From the NCBI RefSeq assembly GCF_019063845.1, contig NZ_CP077683.1, positions 4,456,501 to 4,520,500 of the forward strand: DNA of 64,000 nt. Direction: 5' to 3'. Source of the DNA: Geomonas subterranea (GTDB taxonomy: Bacteria > Desulfobacterota > Desulfuromonadia > Geobacterales > Geobacteraceae). Of the stretch, positions 1 through 8,634 are shown one piece after another. The position numbers were made by a program, and so were the translations under genes. The notes beneath the pieces are model-generated. The model ran no database searches. It was not told the origin of the DNA and saw nothing but the letters and a program-made list of their open reading frames with translations. Each line of letters begins with the position of its first letter. The stretch's first letter is position 1.

Positions 1-717
1 AGCTGCAACCACAAGATGTGGTTCTGCACCGACGCCGACAGCTGGGGACCGAACGTGCCGCGCTACACCGAGCTGTTCCGCGAGATGTCCACGTCGCTAC
101 CGGGCATCCGCTGGGTAGGGGAGACCAGCATCGCCTCCGTTCAGCACCAGATGGGGGAGGAGATGCTCAACTGGGCGCGGCGCTCGGGGCTGATGCAGGT
201 CTGGATCGGATGGGAGAGCTTCTCCGAGGCGACCCTCCGCGAGTACGGCGCCACTGCCAAGATGCTCGACGAGCGCCAGGACGCACTGAAGAAGATCCGG
301 GACAACGGCATCGACGTGGTGCTCTTCATCATGCTCGGCTCCAGGAACGAGTCCCTGGACGAGTACCAGCGGGTGTTGGAGTTGTGCGACCGGCTCGCGA
401 TCACGCCGCACCCCGTCATGGTGGTTCCCTATCCCGGTACGGCCATGTACGAGGAACTGAGGCAGGACACCCTCCACTTCGGGGAGTGGGATTACTACGA
501 CGGCATGCACTCCATCCTGACCCAGAACGGGGGGGACAACCTCGGGCACGAGGAGGCCCTGAAGCAGCTCTGGGTCGACTCCTTCACGTGGCCCCGCATT
601 CTCGCCAGGCTGAGGGCGCTCCCCCTGAAGGGGTTCCCCAGCGCCCACATCGCCTCTGGCATCGTGCAGGCGGCGCTACGGAAGGCGTTCCGGGAGTACG
701 TGGAGCGCAAAGGCTAG
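1..717 (+). CDS. B12-binding radical SAM protein, C-terminal part (5' truncated by window edge)
   Basis: The frame is open from base 1 to the TAG at 715-717, so this is the last ~238 residues of a gene that begins outside the window. The visible part matches the back half of the radical SAM barrel and C-terminal tail of the complete paralogues at 951 and 37973. Shared stretches include VGWES/IGWES, KKIRDNGI, the FIMLGSR/FMMIGGR loop, TPHPVMVVPYPGT and the ending PLKGFPSAHI. The cobalamin fold and the CxxxCxxC cluster motif would lie upstream and cannot be checked. The substrate is unknown. It is probably a lipid, tetrapyrrole or methyl-transfer type reaction, as in other B12-radical SAM enzymes, but that is inference. 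The next radical SAM gene starts 233 bases downstream after a repeat-bearing gap. Confidence 0.85.
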   Translation, partial: SCNHKMWFCTDADSWGPNVPRYTELFREMSTSLPGIRWVGETSIASVQHQMGEEMLNWARRSGLMQVWIGWESFSEATLREYGATAKMLDERQDALKKIRDNGIDVVLFIMLGSRNESLDEYQRVLELCDRLAITPHPVMVVPYPGTAMYEELRQDTLHFGEWDYYDGMHSILTQNGGDNLGHEEALKQLWVDSFTWPRILARLRALPLKGFPSAHIASGIVQAALRKAFREYVERKG

Positions 718-739
718 TTCCGCAGCACCACCCGACCAT

Positions 740-776
740 CCCCTCACCCCGACCCTCTCCCGGAGGGCGAGGGGGC
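740..776. repeat. GC-rich CCCTCTCCC/GGGCGAGGG dyad repeat
   Basis: A short hairpin-forming intergenic repeat of the CCCTCACCCCGACCCTCTCC type. Related copies occur near 9177, 39352 and 61881, always outside genes. It probably folds as RNA and may weakly terminate transcription, but there is no T-tract. Confidence 0.6.
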
Positions 777-790
777 GTGTTCACGGTGAC

Positions 791-818
791 TGTAGGGGCG
801 AATAATCATTCGCCCGCC
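791..818. repeat. REP-like palindrome, family A
   Basis: Contains GGGCGAAT-AATC-ATTCGCCC, an 8-bp perfect stem with a 4-base loop, preceded by TGTAG. The same element recurs at 5161, 5205, 45881, 47293 and 47334, always intergenic. Confidence 0.8.
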
Positions 819-950
819 TTTGCGGCCCGCCTTCATGAATCGCACATGAAAGCGCAAGGGACCGTTGCAATAACGCGCAGCATTTGAGATATTCGCCGAG
901 TCAGAGAAATCCGCGGCCGCAACCGCTCATAGCTACAGGACGCACCACTC

Positions 951-2291
951 ATGAAACTCATTCTAATCTCCCCCCCGTTCGGCGAAAAGGGGCAAAAATC
1001 GAAGGGGCTCCCCATCGCCCCCCCCGTGCTGGAGTACCTGGCCGGGCTGACGCTCCAGGTCCGCCCGGACGTCGAGGTGCGGCTCATCGACGCCAACAAG
1101 GAGGTGTTCGACCCGGACCAGCTCGATGCGGACCTGATCGGCTTCACGGTGCTCACGCCGCAGGCGCCTTGGGTGTACCGGGTGTCGGACCGGCTGCGCA
1201 GCCAGGGGAAACAGGTCCTCCTGGGTGGCATCCACGTCACCGCGCTCCCGGACGAGGCGGCGCGGCACGCGGACGCCATCGTGCTGGGTGAAGCGGAGGA
1301 GATCTGGCGCGGACTTCTGGATGACGCCGAAAAACGCCGCATGAAACCGGTCTACCAGGGGGGCTTCCCGGAACTGAAGGGGCTGCCGCACCCGGTGACC
1401 AACCTCTGGAACACCAACTACGTCTACGGCTACTTCCAGACCTCGCGCGGCTGCCCGCACCGCTGCACCTTCTGCTCGGTGCACGAGTTCTTCGGCGGCA
1501 AGGTGCGCGTGCGCCCCATCGACGAGGTGGTCACCGAGATCGCGGCCAGCAAGAGGCGGCTTTTCTGGGGCATCGACGACAATGTCTGGGGCGTCAACAT
1601 GAACTACACCATCGAGCTCTACCGCGAGATGGGCAAGAACCTGCGGGGGAAATCGTGGTTCGGTTCCGGCGACCTGGTCTCGGTGGACCATCCCCGCTCC
1701 GCGGAACTTCTGAAGAATGCTCGCAGCGCCGGGCTCACCGCCGTCCTGGTCGGGTGGGAGTCGAACAACATCGGCAGCCTGGAGGAGTATAAGGCGACCA
1801 ACAAGCAGGGGCGGCAGCGCCGCGACGCCATCAAGAAGATCCGCGATGCCGGCATCGAGGTCATGCTCTTCATGATGATCGGCGGGCGCCAGGACCGCCC
1901 CGGGGACTACGAGGGGATCCTGAAGCTCTGCGACGAGTTGAAGGTGTCGGCGCACCCGGTGATGACCACTCCCTTCCCGGGGACGGAACTGTACAAGATC
2001 TACGAACCGTACCTGATCCCGGGGCACGACTGGGACTCCTTCGACGGCAACCACGCGGTCTTTTCCCACGACGATCCGGCCATGAGCGTGGAGTTCCGCG
2101 AGGACGCCATCGTCAAGCTGCGCGCCGAGCTGTTCACCATCCCGCGCATCCTGTCGCGCATCCCGCAGGTGGGGTGGCGAGGCTTCCCCATGTCGCACAT
2201 CACCTCCTGGATGATCCAGTACCCGCAGGGGAGGGCCTTCAAGCAGTTCGCCCGCGAACGGGAAGAACTGAAGGCGAAGGGAGTCCTGTAA
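951..2291 (+). CDS. B12-binding domain radical SAM protein (type A)
   Basis: A 446-residue enzyme with an N-terminal cobalamin-binding-like Rossmann half (residues ~1-140: PPFGEKG, LIGFTVLTPQ, VLLGGIHVTALPDE, ADAIVLGEAEEIW) and a radical SAM barrel. The barrel carries a canonical CxxxCxxC motif, CPHRCTFCSV, near residue 170. The usual DxHxxG base-off signature is not obvious, so cobalamin may bind base-on or not at all. The ATG at 951 sets the family's typical N-terminus (KLILISPPF). The small membrane protein gene at 2292 begins immediately after the TAA, with no gap, so the two are co-transcribed and probably cooperate. Type A paralogues are the fragment at 1 and the gene at 37973. The reaction and substrate cannot be read from the sequence. 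Confidence 0.9.
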   Translation: MKLILISPPFGEKGQKSKGLPIAPPVLEYLAGLTLQVRPDVEVRLIDANKEVFDPDQLDADLIGFTVLTPQAPWVYRVSDRLRSQGKQVLLGGIHVTALPDEAARHADAIVLGEAEEIWRGLLDDAEKRRMKPVYQGGFPELKGLPHPVTNLWNTNYVYGYFQTSRGCPHRCTFCSVHEFFGGKVRVRPIDEVVTEIAASKRRLFWGIDDNVWGVNMNYTIELYREMGKNLRGKSWFGSGDLVSVDHPRSAELLKNARSAGLTAVLVGWESNNIGSLEEYKATNKQGRQRRDAIKKIRDAGIEVMLFMMIGGRQDRPGDYEGILKLCDELKVSAHPVMTTPFPGTELYKIYEPYLIPGHDWDSFDGNHAVFSHDDPAMSVEFREDAIVKLRAELFTIPRILSRIPQVGWRGFPMSHITSWMIQYPQGRAFKQFAREREELKAKGVL

Positions 2292-2759
2292 ATGAATGAA
2301 ATGAACCAGTACCTGACCTCGCTCCTGCAGCAGTCCCCCTGGCTCGGGGTCGCCGTGATGATGAACAACTACTTCCACGACGTCGCCACGGCCATGCTGG
2401 CGGCCTCCGCCTTCTGCCTGTACGCGGTGCACCGGGTTGAGGCGGCGCTCGCGACTCCCGAGGCGGCGCTCTTCTTCCTCAAGACGCACCGGATCATGGT
2501 GCGCTTCTTCCGCTTCGCCTTCTGGTGGATCATCGCAGGCGGCGTGCCCCGCACCATCTTTTACGTGAGCTTCGAGTGGAACCACTTCGCCGACAAGCAG
2601 CAGGTGCCGGCGCTGATGGTGAAGCACGTGCTCATGGTGGTCCTGGTGGTCTGGGGCGTCATGGCCTGGAGAAAGCTGAAGGCGAAGGTGACGCGGCTCA
2701 CCGGCAGCCTCCCGCCGGAGCTGCGCGCAGCGCTCGACCGGGACGGGTGCGGATGCTGA
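2292..2759 (+). CDS. Small polytopic membrane protein paired with radical SAM enzyme
   Basis: 155 residues with about four hydrophobic segments (~15-45, 65-90, 108-130) and basic loops. It is related to the 117-residue protein at 42893. Both share an N-terminal (F/I)HD followed by a helix, an RFF..FW..I..GG.(P/R) segment leading to a Y-rich loop, and a (V/I)KHV helix near the C-terminus. Both also lie directly behind a B12-type radical SAM gene. The conserved His residues in or next to helices could bind haem b or metal, in the manner of CopD-like proteins, but that is inference. The ATG abuts the upstream stop, and the 3' end overlaps the ATG (2753) of the following permease gene. The C-terminus ends in DGCGC. 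Confidence 0.8.
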   Translation: MNEMNQYLTSLLQQSPWLGVAVMMNNYFHDVATAMLAASAFCLYAVHRVEAALATPEAALFFLKTHRIMVRFFRFAFWWIIAGGVPRTIFYVSFEWNHFADKQQVPALMVKHVLMVVLVVWGVMAWRKLKAKVTRLTGSLPPELRAALDRDGCGC

Positions 2760-3984
2760 TCCGCATCCTGAAAAGCTCCTTCCTGAAACGCCCGAAGCCC
2801 GAAGCTCCTGGTGCTCCTTTTGTCTTTTGTCCATGGGCTCGGCCGTCGCCACGGCCTTTCTCGGCATCTCCGGGGAACTGTCGCACAAGATGGCGCTGGA
2901 GCTAAGAAGCTACGGCGCCAACATCGTGCTGGAGCCGGCGGCGGGGGAGGCGGGGGCGCTCAAGTCGGACGACCTCCCCAAGATCAAGACCATCTTCTGG
3001 AAACACAACATCGTCGGCTTCGCCCCGTATCTCTTCGGGCAGGTCGATTTCTCTTCGGCCGCGGGACGGCAGCGCGGCGTGCTGGCGGGGACCTGGTTCG
3101 GCAGGCCGCTGCAGGTGCCGGGAGAGCCCGACTCGATCCAGGGGGTCAAGGTGACCGCACCCTGGTGGGAACTCGAAGGGCGCTGGCCGGAGACCCCGGA
3201 CGAGGCGGTGATCGGCGCGGCCCTTGCCAAACGGCTCAAGCTCGCGCCGGGAAGCGACATCGCGGCGGCGGCCGCCGGCAAAAATCGCACCTTCCGGATC
3301 GTCGGGGTCGCCTCGACAGGTGGCTTCGAGGAGGAACAGCTCTTCGCGCCGCTGGCCGAGGTGCAGGCTCTCTTGAACAAGCCGGGGCAGCTCTCGCGCG
3401 TGTTGGTGAGCGCCCTTACCGTCCCCATGGATGACTTCGGCCGCAAGGACCCCTCCCGGATGACACGCGAGGAGTACGAGAAGTGGTACTGCACCGCCTA
3501 CGTCACCTCGGTGGCCAAGGGGGTGGAGGAGGTGATGGGGGGGAGCCGCGCCAAGCCGATCTGGCAGATCGCCAGCGCCGAGGGAGCGCTCCTCAAGAAG
3601 CTGGAAAGTCTCATGCTCCTTTTGACCCTGCTGGCGCTCTTTTCCGCCGCCTGCGCAGTCTCCTCGAGCCTGATGGCGTCCATGGCCAAGAGAAGCCCCG
3701 AGATCGCCCTGATGAAGACCATGGGGGCGGACCGGTTCCAGATCGCCGCGATCTTTTTGGGCGAGACCCTCATCATCGCCCTGCTGGGCGGGCTCGCCGG
3801 GTATCTCGCCGGGGACCGGCTCGCGGTCGTGATCAGCCGCACCGTCTTCGATTCCACCGTCACCTCGCCGCTGTGGCTCTTCCCCACCGCCATCGGCGCC
3901 GCCCTCGTGGTGGCCCTGGCCGGGAGCGCGGCGCCGCTGAAAAGGGCGCTCGCCATAGAGCCGGTGCGGGTGCTGAAGGGGTAA
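2753..3984 (+). pseudogene. FtsX/MacB-like ABC transporter permease with two N-terminal frameshifts
   Basis: A MacB-type permease: one N-terminal membrane helix, a ~220-residue extracytoplasmic domain (SYGANIVLEPA onward), then an FtsX domain with three helices (LMLLLTLLALFSA, AIFLGETLIIALLGG, FPTAIGAALVVAL). The natural start is the ATG at 2753, which overlaps the upstream gene and gives the typical MLIRILKSS. That frame is lost after codon 16 or so. Deleting one base near 2799 and one C near 2831-2832 restores KRPKPKLLVLLLSFV joined to MGSAVATAFLG. Without this, only a TTG at 2827 could start a protein lacking the first helix. Its partners are the permease at 3986 and ATPase at 5394. I infer an active gene with assembly indels, or a recently broken one. 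Everything after 2833 is intact. Confidence 0.75.
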
Positions 3985-3985
3985 T

Positions 3986-5146
3986 ATGACCAGGCGCCGC
4001 TGGCTTGCCCATATCGTGTTCCGGGCCCTGAACCACCGCAGGGGGCGCACGCTGCTGCTCCTGGCGGTGCTCACCCTGGCCTCCAGCCTCGCCACCGCCC
4101 TGGGGATCGTCTCCGCTTCGATGCGGGCGCGGGTGGCCGAGGAAACCAGGAAGTACGGCGCCAACCTCGTCATCATGCCGGAAAGCGAGCGGGTCGAGGT
4201 GGGGAGCGGCGGCTTGCGCTTCGGCGCCATCGGGGAACCCGCATATTTGAACCAGGACCAGGTCCTTGCAGCCCTGGCGCAGAGCGGAGTGAAGGGGGAT
4301 TATTCTTTCCACCTCAAGGGGACGCTCACCCTGAAGGGTGTGGAGATCCCGTGCGAAGGGGTGGATTTCGCCCAGGTCCGCCGGCTCTCGCCATGGTGGC
4401 AGATTGCCGGGAACTGGCCCAGGCAGGGTGAAGTGCTCGCAGGAAGCGACCTAACCCCGCGCTACCACATCCATACCGGTGATCTTTTCGACTTCGCCGG
4501 GGGGAAGGGGACGCTGCAGGTGCGGGTCGCCGGCGTCGTGACTACCGGCGGTGAAGAGGACGGTACGCTCTTCCTCGACCTGAAGGAACTGCAGCACCAG
4601 ATGGGACGCCCGGGACAGGTGAGCCAGGTGCGGCTGCTGGTCGATCCCGGCAAGGGGAACCTGAAGGAGCAGGCGGCCTTGCTGCAGCGGTTCCTTCCCG
4701 GCGCGGCGGTTAAAGAGCTGCGCCAGGTGGGGCGGACCAGCGAGGAACTGCTGGGCAAAGTGCAGTTGTTGATGTTGCTGGTCACCGCCGTGGTGCTGGT
4801 GACCGCCGGGAGCAGCGTCGCGGGGACCATGGGGACCACGGTGCTGGAACGCGGCAAGGAAATCGGCCTGATGAAGGCGATGGGAGGCTCACGCTGGGAC
4901 CTTTTGAAGATCTTCAGCGCGGAGGCGCTGCTTTTGGGGCTGGGCGCCGGCGTCGGCGGGTTCCTGTTGGGCAGCCTGATCGCCCAGTTCGTGGCCCGCT
5001 CGGTATTCGCGGCTGATGCGGCACCCCGCCCCGAGTTTTTCCCGGTCGCGCTGGGGGTGAGCCTGCTTTTGGCGCTGGCCGGGAGCGTCGGCCCGCTCCT
5101 CTCCGTATTCCGGCTCGATCCGGTGGAGAGCCTGCGCGGCGAATGA
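3986..5146 (+). CDS. FtsX/MacB-like ABC transporter permease
   Basis: 386 residues. An N-terminal helix (TLLLLAVLTLASSLATALG, ~20-40) is followed by an extracytoplasmic domain beginning KYGANLVIMPESE. Three C-terminal helices make up the FtsX domain (LLMLLVTAVVLVTAGSS; GLGAGVGGFLLGSLIAQ; FFPVALGVSLLLALAGS), with the coupling segment GKEIGLMKAMGGSRWD. It is a diverged duplicate of the permease just upstream and probably pairs with it as a heterodimer. The ATG follows the upstream TAA by one base. Permease pairs of this kind with an FtrD-like protein are known in Campylobacter p19 and Fet-type iron uptake loci, so metal or redox cargo is a reasonable guess. No solute-binding protein is present nearby. 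Confidence 0.88.
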   Translation: MTRRRWLAHIVFRALNHRRGRTLLLLAVLTLASSLATALGIVSASMRARVAEETRKYGANLVIMPESERVEVGSGGLRFGAIGEPAYLNQDQVLAALAQSGVKGDYSFHLKGTLTLKGVEIPCEGVDFAQVRRLSPWWQIAGNWPRQGEVLAGSDLTPRYHIHTGDLFDFAGGKGTLQVRVAGVVTTGGEEDGTLFLDLKELQHQMGRPGQVSQVRLLVDPGKGNLKEQAALLQRFLPGAAVKELRQVGRTSEELLGKVQLLMLLVTAVVLVTAGSSVAGTMGTTVLERGKEIGLMKAMGGSRWDLLKIFSAEALLLGLGAGVGGFLLGSLIAQFVARSVFAADAAPRPEFFPVALGVSLLLALAGSVGPLLSVFRLDPVESLRGE

Positions 5147-5393
5147 TGCCGGGGAAAGGCGGGCGAATGATTATTCGCCCCTACAGTGGACTGTGGCATC
5201 GTAGGGGCGAATAATCATTCGCCCGTGGCTGCTGCCAGGACGGATGGAGACCTTGAGAAGGGTTGACGTCGACATCTGTAACGTTCCCTCCCCCGGAGGG
5301 GGAGGGTCAGGGAGGGGGAGGTTCCCGACCACCGATTTCCCCCTCCCAACCTCCCCCTCCGGGGGGAGGAGCTCACAACGAAAGGGCGACCGC
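5147..5393. repeat. Intergenic repeat block inside the ABC operon
   Basis: Two family A palindromes sit head to head at 5161-5186 and 5201-5224, followed by GC-rich CCCTCCC/GGGAGGG dyads at about 5287-5372. This 247-base gap separates the permease genes from their ATPase gene. The RNA would be highly structured and may tune expression of the downstream ATPase relative to the permeases. I see no promoter. Confidence 0.75.
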
Positions 5394-6071
5394 ATGGCTG
5401 CTGCCATCATAGAAACATCCGGACTTACCAGAAGCTACGGCGATATCTGCGCGCTGAAGCCCCTGGACCTCTCCGTCCCCGAGGGGGAGTGGCTTACGGT
5501 GATGGGGCACTCGGGCTCCGGGAAAAGCACGCTCCTTAACCTCCTGGGAGGGCTCGACCGCCCAAGCGGCGGCTCCATCCGGGTGCGCGGCACCGACCTC
5601 GCCACCCTCACCGAGGACGGCCTCGCGCGCTTTCGGCGGGATTCGGTCGGCATCATCTTTCAGCAGCACCACCTGATCCCGTACCTGACTGCGGTCGAGA
5701 ACGTGATGATGTCGCAGTACTTCCACAGCGTCCCCGACGAGGCCGAGGCGCGGCACGCCCTGGAACGGGTGGGGCTCGGACACCGGCTCAAGAACCGCCC
5801 CGGCGAACTTTCCGGAGGCGAGCAGCAGCGGGTCTGCATCGCGCGCGCCATCATCAACTCCCCGAGGCTCCTCCTGGGCGACGAGCCGACCGGCAACCTC
5901 GACCACAAGAGCACCATGATGGTGATGGAGCTTCTGCGCGAGCTGCGTGACGAGGAGCGCTTCAGCATCGTCATGGTCACCCACAACCAGGAAGTCGCCG
6001 CATGGGGCGAAAGGACCATCCACATGGACGACGGTTGCCTGGTACGCGAAGAAAGGACGAAAGGTTGCTGA
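5394..6071 (+). CDS. ABC transporter ATP-binding protein (MacB/LolD type)
   Basis: 225 residues with all ATPase motifs: Walker A GHSGSGKST (~42), Q-loop FQQHHLI, signature LSGGEQQRV, Walker B LLLGDEPTGNLD, and the switch His in MVTHNQE. Length and sequence fit ATPases that drive FtsX/MacB permeases rather than importers with a separate substrate-binding protein. The ATG at 5394 gives MAAAIIETSGLTRSYG, the usual N-terminus. A longer frame reaches back to 5244 but only through repeat DNA, so I reject it. The stop lies inside the next gene's start region (6065), implying translational coupling. It should energise the permeases at 2753 and 3986. Confidence 0.93.
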   Translation: MAAAIIETSGLTRSYGDICALKPLDLSVPEGEWLTVMGHSGSGKSTLLNLLGGLDRPSGGSIRVRGTDLATLTEDGLARFRRDSVGIIFQQHHLIPYLTAVENVMMSQYFHSVPDEAEARHALERVGLGHRLKNRPGELSGGEQQRVCIARAIINSPRLLLGDEPTGNLDHKSTMMVMELLRELRDEERFSIVMVTHNQEVAAWGERTIHMDDGCLVREERTKGC

Positions 6072-7405
6072 CCACTCTGAAGGTGATACCCCAGCTGGTC
6101 TGCTGGGCGCTTCTCGTGCCGGTCCTGAGCCGCAGCCTTTCGGGAACGGCGACCGCCGTCGCGGCCGCTGCGGGTTTCGTCGCCGGTGTTGCCGGCGAGA
6201 ACCTCCTGCTCGCCTACGCCGGCGGGGAACTCCCCTTCCGTCCCCTGCGCGGCGTCTGCGGCGTCATCTTCCTGCTGCTTTGGGGCGCCTCGGTGTGGGC
6301 CCTGTACCGCGGAGGCTCTACCCGGTCCGAGGCCGAGGCCGAGGCGACCGCTTCCGCTCCTCTTGCGGCCTGCGCAGTTGCGGTCTGCACCGGCGTTCTG
6401 GCCGGAGCACTCACGCTCTGCCGTCTGGCGCCGCTGGACGGTGGCGCGGTGCGGCTCGCCCCCTACCTGACGCTCGCCGTTGCCGGCGCCGTGCTGGCCG
6501 TGGGCGCGTCCTTCCCAGCGCGATACCTGTCGCGGCGGGTTGTCCCGCAGGGGATCCCGCTGGCGGCGCTGGTCGTATCGGTTCTCATGTTCATGGCCTG
6601 CTCGGTGCAGCGGCTCGACATCTTCTCCCCCCTATCCATGGAGGTGATGAAGTTCGTGCACGACTTCGTGCACCAGTTCTTCGAGTCGATGCTGATCCCG
6701 GACCATCCCTTCTTCCGCAGCGACGTCTGGGGGTACATCGGCCTTCTCTTCAGCGACAAGGTGGGCTTTTGGGGCGGCCTGGTGCTCTGGTACCTCCCGG
6801 TGCTCCTCATCGCGCTGGCGCTCAGGCTGCGGCGGCTACCGTCGGTTGCCCATATCCGTCAGGGGGCGGAGCGCCGCAAGCTGCTGGCGGCCTTCATCCG
6901 CGAGCGCCGTCTGCGCCTTGCGGCACCGCTGCTCGCCCTGGTCTTCCTCACCGCCGCCGCCTACCAAAGCAGGTTTCCCGCCACGGAATACTGGGATCCC
7001 AAGCCGATAGAGGTCACCGCGACCCCGGCGGGACAGATCGTGATCCCGAAGAAAGGTGAGGTGGAACTGGAGGACGGCAAGCTGCACAAGTTCAGCTATC
7101 GCCAGGGGAGCCGCGAGGCGCGCTTCTTCGTGATGCTCACCCCGGCAGGGCAACTGGTCACCACCCTGGACGCCTGCGCCATCTGCCAGCCGGAAGGGTA
7201 CGGCCAGGCCGGCAACGCGGTGATCTGCTACTACTGCCGCACCCTGATTCCGCTGGAGACGATAGGGAAGCCCGGCGGATGCAACCCGGTCCCGATTCCG
7301 TGTTCCGTGAAAGGCGACGCGGTAGCCATCGACGCCATGACTCTCCTCAACACCTGGGAATCGACCGTGCAGGTCACCAGCCACGGCAAGGGGATGGGCA
7401 AATGA
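6065..7405 (+). CDS. Membrane protein with C-terminal FtrD-like (DUF2318) Fe-S domain
   Basis: About 446 residues. Roughly eight membrane helices span the first ~300 residues. The extracytoplasmic C-terminus (~310-446) carries a DUF2318/FtrD-like domain with cysteine pairs CAIC and CYYC separated by ~20 residues, followed by CNPVPIPC. The family is annotated as Fe-S containing and occurs in FTR1-type iron uptake systems, where it is thought to handle electrons for ferrous/ferric conversion. Here no FTR1 gene is adjacent, so the partner is probably the ABC permease pair. The TTG at 6065 overlaps the ATPase stop and gives LLTTLKVIPQLV. An ATG at 6002 is possible but would overlap the ATPase gene by 70 bases. 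It is followed by an ATGA overlap with the ResB-like gene at 7402. Confidence 0.82.
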   Translation: MLTTLKVIPQLVCWALLVPVLSRSLSGTATAVAAAAGFVAGVAGENLLLAYAGGELPFRPLRGVCGVIFLLLWGASVWALYRGGSTRSEAEAEATASAPLAACAVAVCTGVLAGALTLCRLAPLDGGAVRLAPYLTLAVAGAVLAVGASFPARYLSRRVVPQGIPLAALVVSVLMFMACSVQRLDIFSPLSMEVMKFVHDFVHQFFESMLIPDHPFFRSDVWGYIGLLFSDKVGFWGGLVLWYLPVLLIALALRLRRLPSVAHIRQGAERRKLLAAFIRERRLRLAAPLLALVFLTAAAYQSRFPATEYWDPKPIEVTATPAGQIVIPKKGEVELEDGKLHKFSYRQGSREARFFVMLTPAGQLVTTLDACAICQPEGYGQAGNAVICYYCRTLIPLETIGKPGGCNPVPIPCSVKGDAVAIDAMTLLNTWESTVQVTSHGKGMGK

Positions 7406-8634
7406 GCCGGCTGGCAGCGAGAGTCTTGATGGCCGCGGCCTGGCGTGGCGTCACCCCCTGCGTCATGGGGTTTTTTCTGCTTCTCTACGTCGGCATCGCC
7501 TTCGGGAGCAACGAACCGCTCACGAGCCTCATGGCGATCACCCGGGGGAACTTCCCGCTGGTGGCCCTGCTGGCGCTCGTCCCCCTGAACGGCGCGGCGC
7601 GTCTGGCCCTGGAAGGGGCGCGATTCTTCAGGCGGCGCGGCGCCCTGGCCGGCAACAGGATCGACGAGGCCGGCGGTCTCTTCGATGACGAGGTGACACT
7701 GCCGGCCGTGTCCCCTTTCGAGGCGGAGACGGAGCGGCTGAAATCCTCTGGCTACACCACCTGTAGCGGAGAGAACTGGCTGAGCGCCCGGCGCGGGGTG
7801 AGCATCTTCCCCGCCCGCGCCCTGTATCTCCTGGCGATGGTGCTCCTTTTCTGCGGCATCCTGGCGAGCCTCACCGGCCGCGTCACGCACCGTCAGGCGC
7901 TGGTGGAGGGGGAGCCGCTGCCGAAAAGCCGGGACCTGGTGCAGCGTGTCGTCTTCAAGGAGGACCCGGGACTCTTCCTTCAGCGCAGCCTCGACATCGA
8001 GGTGGCAGGCGAGGCGGGAGGTGTGCGGCACTTCGGGCTCTACCCCCCGGGGACGCACCTCGGCTATTACCTCTACCCGCGCTACCTCGGCGTCGCGCCG
8101 CTGCTGCGCTTCAGTGCGCCCGACCTCCCCGGCGGCTTCGAGCAGTACGCGGTGCTGAGCATTTACCCGCCAGGGAAGGAGGACAGCCTCAAGGTTCCGA
8201 ACTCGCCGTACCGTTTCATCTTCCAGATGGCGGCGGGAGACGGCCCCGACCCGTATGCCACCGGTCAGCTCACGCTGCAGTTCAGGCTCCTGAAAGGAGA
8301 TACGCAGGTGTTCGCCGGCAGCGCGCCCACAGGGGGCGAGGCGGCCGGTTCCGGGTACCGGGTCGCGCTCCCCGAGTTCCGCAGGGTGGTGATCACCGAT
8401 TTCGTGCGTGACGGCGGGGTGCCGCTTATCTGGAGCGCCGGGATCCTGTTTCTTTTGTCACTGTGCTGGTTCGTGCCGGTACGGCTTGCCCTGCCGTGCC
8501 AGGAGATGCTCTTCGCGCGGCAGGACGGCGCGGTGCTCGCCTGCTCGCGCGCCGAGGGGGGACGCCGCGCCCACGCCGGTCGTTTTCATGAACTTTTGGA
8601 CCAGGTGCAGCCGGGGGAGGAGGGGAGGGCATGA
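7402..8634 (+). CDS. ResB-like membrane protein
   Basis: 410 residues. Two N-terminal helices (PCVMGFFLLLYVGIAFG; FPLVALLALVPLNGA), a third near residue 145 (ALYLLAMVLLFCGILASLTG), a large extracytoplasmic domain rich in beta-type sequence, and a last helix after DFVRDGGVPLIWSAGILF. This layout, and especially the final stretch before a W-containing helix, resembles ResB proteins of System II cytochrome c maturation (compare 32385 and 57500), though similarity is weak. The ATG overlaps the upstream stop as ATGA, and its own stop overlaps the next ATG. Membership in an ABC/FtrD operon without a ccsB partner suggests a redox or haem-handling role within that complex rather than general cytochrome maturation. 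This is inferred. Confidence 0.7.
   Translation: MSRLAARVLMAAAWRGVTPCVMGFFLLLYVGIAFGSNEPLTSLMAITRGNFPLVALLALVPLNGAARLALEGARFFRRRGALAGNRIDEAGGLFDDEVTLPAVSPFEAETERLKSSGYTTCSGENWLSARRGVSIFPARALYLLAMVLLFCGILASLTGRVTHRQALVEGEPLPKSRDLVQRVVFKEDPGLFLQRSLDIEVAGEAGGVRHFGLYPPGTHLGYYLYPRYLGVAPLLRFSAPDLPGGFEQYAVLSIYPPGKEDSLKVPNSPYRFIFQMAAGDGPDPYATGQLTLQFRLLKGDTQVFAGSAPTGGEAAGSGYRVALPEFRRVVITDFVRDGGVPLIWSAGILFLLSLCWFVPVRLALPCQEMLFARQDGAVLACSRAEGGRRAHAGRFHELLDQVQPGEEGRA

Noticed and set aside
5244..5393. N-terminal extension of the ABC ATPase
   Set aside because: The extra 50 residues are encoded by GC-rich intergenic repeats. The internal ATG at 5394 gives the normal start.
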